Origin: Pseudomonas sp.
GTDB lineage: Bacteria > Pseudomonadota > Gammaproteobacteria > Pseudomonadales > Pseudomonadaceae
Assembly: GCA_003527165.1 (NCBI GenBank)
Contig: DPSI01000587.1
Span: 1 to 7,957, forward strand
Direction: 5' to 3'
Length of the DNA: 7,957 nt
Part shown: piece by piece, positions 6,322 to 7,957 of the stretch
How positions within the stretch are numbered: position 1 is the first letter of the stretch
How the letters are laid out: the number at the start of each line of letters is the position of its first letter
The notes under the pieces: generated by a model
Told to the model about the DNA's origin: nothing
Database searches by the model: none
Seen by the model: the letters and a program-made list of their open reading frames with translations, nothing else
Translations under genes and position numbers: made by a program

Positions 6322-6358
6322 CACTGTGAGGGGCCGACAGGATGTCGGCCTCATAGTG
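6322..6358 (+). repeat. Imperfect inverted repeat (long hairpin) in the comEC upstream region
   Basis: CACTGTGAGG (6322-6331) pairs with CCTCATAGTG (6349-6358) over 10 bp including one G-T wobble. After a 2-nt bulge (6332-6333), CCGACA (6334-6339) pairs with TGTCGG (6343-6348) around the loop GGA. Pairing GGCCGACA with TGTCGGCC instead gives a perfect 8-bp inner stem (6332-6350). It ends 52 nt before the comEC ATG. No T-run follows on either strand, so it does not look like a terminator. It overlaps a -10-like TACACT (6320-6325). It could be a leader structure of the comEC mRNA or an operator; which is unknown. Confidence 0.6.
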
Positions 6359-6400
6359 ACTCGGCGCTCCCTTGGCGAGCCGATCGCTGGAAAGGAATCC

Positions 6401-6405
6401 AGGAG
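6401..6405 (+). promoter_or_regulatory. Strong ribosome binding site of comEC
   Basis: AGGAG lies 5 nt before the ATG at 6411 and fixes the start of comEC. A second purine-rich stretch, AAAGGAA (6391-6397), lies just upstream. Confidence 0.75.
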
Positions 6406-6410
6406 ATCCC

Positions 6411-7957
6411 ATGCGAGCAGCGATGCTGGCGCTGGCTGCAGGCCTTCTGCTGCTGCGCTTTCTACCGCAACTGCCCCCGATGTCGGCGCTGCCGTTCATG
6501 TGCGTGGCGGGCCTGGCCGTGTTTCCGTTCCGCTGGCGAGCGATCGGATACTTTCTATGCGGGCTTGTCTGGGCCTGCCTGAATGCTCATTGGGCTTTGA
6601 GCGACCGCCTCCCGACAGAGCTCGATGGCCGTACCTTCTGGCTTGAAGGGCAGGTAGCCGGCCTGCCGGACGTTCGTGGCGGTGTGGTGCGCTTCGAACT
6701 GGTCGACATTTCGTCCCGGCATAGCGGTCTCCCTTCACGGATGCGCCTGGCATGGTACGGCGGGCCGGTCATGCAGGCGGGAGAACGATGGCGGCTTGCG
6801 GCGAAACTGAAAAGACCGCGCGGCCTGGTCAATCCGCATCCGTTCGACTACGAGGCCTGGCTTCTGGCTCGCCGAATCGGTGCCAGCGGCACGATCAAGG
6901 CTGGCGAGCGCTTGGCGGCTGCGGAAGGAAATCACCATGCTTGGCGTGATCAGCTGCGGCAACGCTTGGTGACGGTGGACGCACAGGGGCGCTCGGGCGC
7001 GATCGCGGCGCTGGTGGTTGGCGATGACAGTGGTCTGTCCACGTCCGATTGGCGCGTCCTGCAGGACACCGGAACCGTGCACCTGATGGTCATCTCGGGG
7101 CAGCATGTGGGGATGCTGGCCGGCTTGCTCTATGGCCTGGTCGCGCTGATGGCGCGCTGGGGAGTCTGGCCACTACGGCTCGCCTGGCTGCCGTGGGCAT
7201 GTGGCCTCGCCCTGCTTGGCGCGCTTGGGTACGGCTGGTTGGCGGGCTTCGAGGTGCCGGTCCAGCGCGCTTGCATAATGGTCGCACTGGTACTCCTGTG
7301 GCGCTTGCGTTTTCGGCATCTCGGTGTATGGGTGCCCTTGCTGATGGCACTCAACGGGGTTCTGCTGATCGATCCATTGGTGAGTCTGCAGTCAGGTTTT
7401 TGGCTGTCGTTCTCGGCGGTTGGGCTGCTCGCATTGCTTTTCCGTGGTCGCCTGGGTAGCTGGACTTGGTGGCGAGCGCTGGGTCGTGCGCAGTGGAGCA
7501 TGGCGCTCGGCCTGTTGCCGGTGTTGCTTGCGCTTGGCTTGCCGGTGAGCCTGAGTGGGCCAATCGCCAATCTGTTTGCGGTCCCGCTGGTCAGTGCCGT
7601 GATCGTCCCGCTGTCGTTGATGGGTACCTCCCTGCTGTGGCTACCGGGTGTGGGCGAGCCGCTGCTCTGGCTGGCAGGTGGGCTGTTAGCGTCTCTCTTC
7701 GATACGCTGCACTGGCTCGCGGGTTGGCAACCGGCGTGGTTGCCGGCCTCCTTGCCCCTATGGGGCTGGTTGCTGGTCGCGCTGGGAATGCTGTTGATCC
7801 TGTTGCCGGCCGGGGTGCCAGGTCGTGCGCTGGGATGGGTGCTTCTCGCCCCGTTGCTATTCCCACCAGCCAATAATCTCGAGGCGGGGCAGGCGCAAGT
7901 GTGGGTATTCGATGTCGGGCAAGGTCTGGCAGTGTTGGTGCGTACGCATGAGCAAGA
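6411..7957 (+). CDS. comEC: ComEC/Rec2 DNA-uptake channel protein, N-terminal part (3' truncated by window)
   Basis: The frame stays open from ATG 6411 to the window edge (515 codons plus two bases); full pseudomonad ComEC proteins are about 740 aa. The protein forms the inner-membrane channel that imports single-stranded DNA during natural transformation. Two hydrophobic segments (about 2-16 and 25-60) precede an OB-fold-like DUF4131 region (about 70-170, with RPRGLVNPHPFDYEAWL at 135-151). The multi-helix Competence domain follows: DTGTVHLMVISGQHVGMLAG (219-238), GFEVPVQRACIM (279-290), DPLVSLQSGFWLSFSAVGLL (321-340) and a helix-rich stretch to about 485. VWVFDVGQGLAVLV (497-510) opens the metallo-beta-lactamase-like domain; its HxHxDH motif would lie beyond the window. 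In P. stutzeri the homologue is called comA and is reported as required for transformation (recalled). The start is supported by AGGAG 5 nt upstream. No frameshift or internal stop is seen. Confidence 0.95.
   Translation, partial: MRAAMLALAAGLLLLRFLPQLPPMSALPFMCVAGLAVFPFRWRAIGYFLCGLVWACLNAHWALSDRLPTELDGRTFWLEGQVAGLPDVRGGVVRFELVDISSRHSGLPSRMRLAWYGGPVMQAGERWRLAAKLKRPRGLVNPHPFDYEAWLLARRIGASGTIKAGERLAAAEGNHHAWRDQLRQRLVTVDAQGRSGAIAALVVGDDSGLSTSDWRVLQDTGTVHLMVISGQHVGMLAGLLYGLVALMARWGVWPLRLAWLPWACGLALLGALGYGWLAGFEVPVQRACIMVALVLLWRLRFRHLGVWVPLLMALNGVLLIDPLVSLQSGFWLSFSAVGLLALLFRGRLGSWTWWRALGRAQWSMALGLLPVLLALGLPVSLSGPIANLFAVPLVSAVIVPLSLMGTSLLWLPGVGEPLLWLAGGLLASLFDTLHWLAGWQPAWLPASLPLWGWLLVALGMLLILLPAGVPGRALGWVLLAPLLFPPANNLEAGQAQVWVFDVGQGLAVLVRTHEQ

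Noticed and set aside
6306..6326. TGTGA-containing stretch considered as a Vfr/CRP-type site before comEC
   Set aside because: Only one half-site (TGTGA, 6306-6310) is present; the second half is not a TCACA at the required spacing. Only a 9-nt palindrome TAGATTCTA is centred there.
7130..7873. Open frame of 247 codons on the minus strand opposite comEC
   Set aside because: The translation is Ser/Pro/Arg/Thr-rich low-complexity sequence with no domain pattern, and the plus strand encodes unmistakable ComEC motifs over the same bases.
1..7957. Mobile elements, tRNA or rRNA genes, CRISPR arrays, REP repeats, toxin-antitoxin or defence genes
   Set aside because: No transposase-like frame, terminal repeats, regularly spaced repeats or RNA-gene folds were seen on either strand. 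Gene order and composition look like stable core chromosome.

Overview
The window is a stretch of ordinary chromosome from a GC-rich gammaproteobacterium, most likely a Pseudomonas or Stutzerimonas species. The basis is the gene set and order: soluble transhydrogenase, glycerophosphodiesterase, small secreted protein, PilZ protein, lolC-lolD-lolE, DUF2062 membrane protein, comEC. From memory this matches the P. aeruginosa PA2991 to PA2984 neighbourhood. The species was not tested by any search. I see no mobile elements, tRNA or rRNA genes, CRISPR arrays or REP-type repeats, and no sign of horizontal transfer.

Left part (1-2412): the window opens inside sthA (+), which is cut off at its 5' end. 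Facing it is a tight three-gene minus-strand operon, read from right to left: a PilZ-domain protein (1840-2412), a small exported protein of unknown function (1531-1836) and a cytosolic glycerophosphodiester phosphodiesterase (812-1534). The junctions are a 3-nt gap and a GTGA overlap, so translation is probably coupled. Between the convergent sthA and phosphodiesterase ends (692-811) lie two perfect hairpins, the likely terminators. A promoter candidate and a good ribosome binding site precede the PilZ gene.

Middle part (2513-5713): a compact lolC-lolD-lolE operon (+) encodes the ABC transporter that releases outer-membrane lipoproteins from the inner membrane to LolA. lolC and lolE are paralogous permeases of identical length (415 aa) flanking the ATPase gene. 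Overlaps of 8 nt and 1 nt link the three genes. lolE converges on, and overlaps by 10 nt, a minus-strand DUF2062 membrane protein gene (5704-6237).

Right part (6238-7957): a 173-bp divergent intergenic region holds an imperfect 37-nt inverted repeat and a strong ribosome binding site in front of comEC, the DNA-uptake channel. comEC stays open to the window edge, so only the first 515 residues are present and its metallo-beta-lactamase-like domain is cut off.

The window is mostly conserved housekeeping and envelope biology. I did not find a new multi-gene system. The most useful leads are the inverted repeat before comEC, a PilZ domain lacking a canonical c-di-GMP-binding residue, LolC-hook-like loops in both Lol permeases, and the uncharacterised exported protein.
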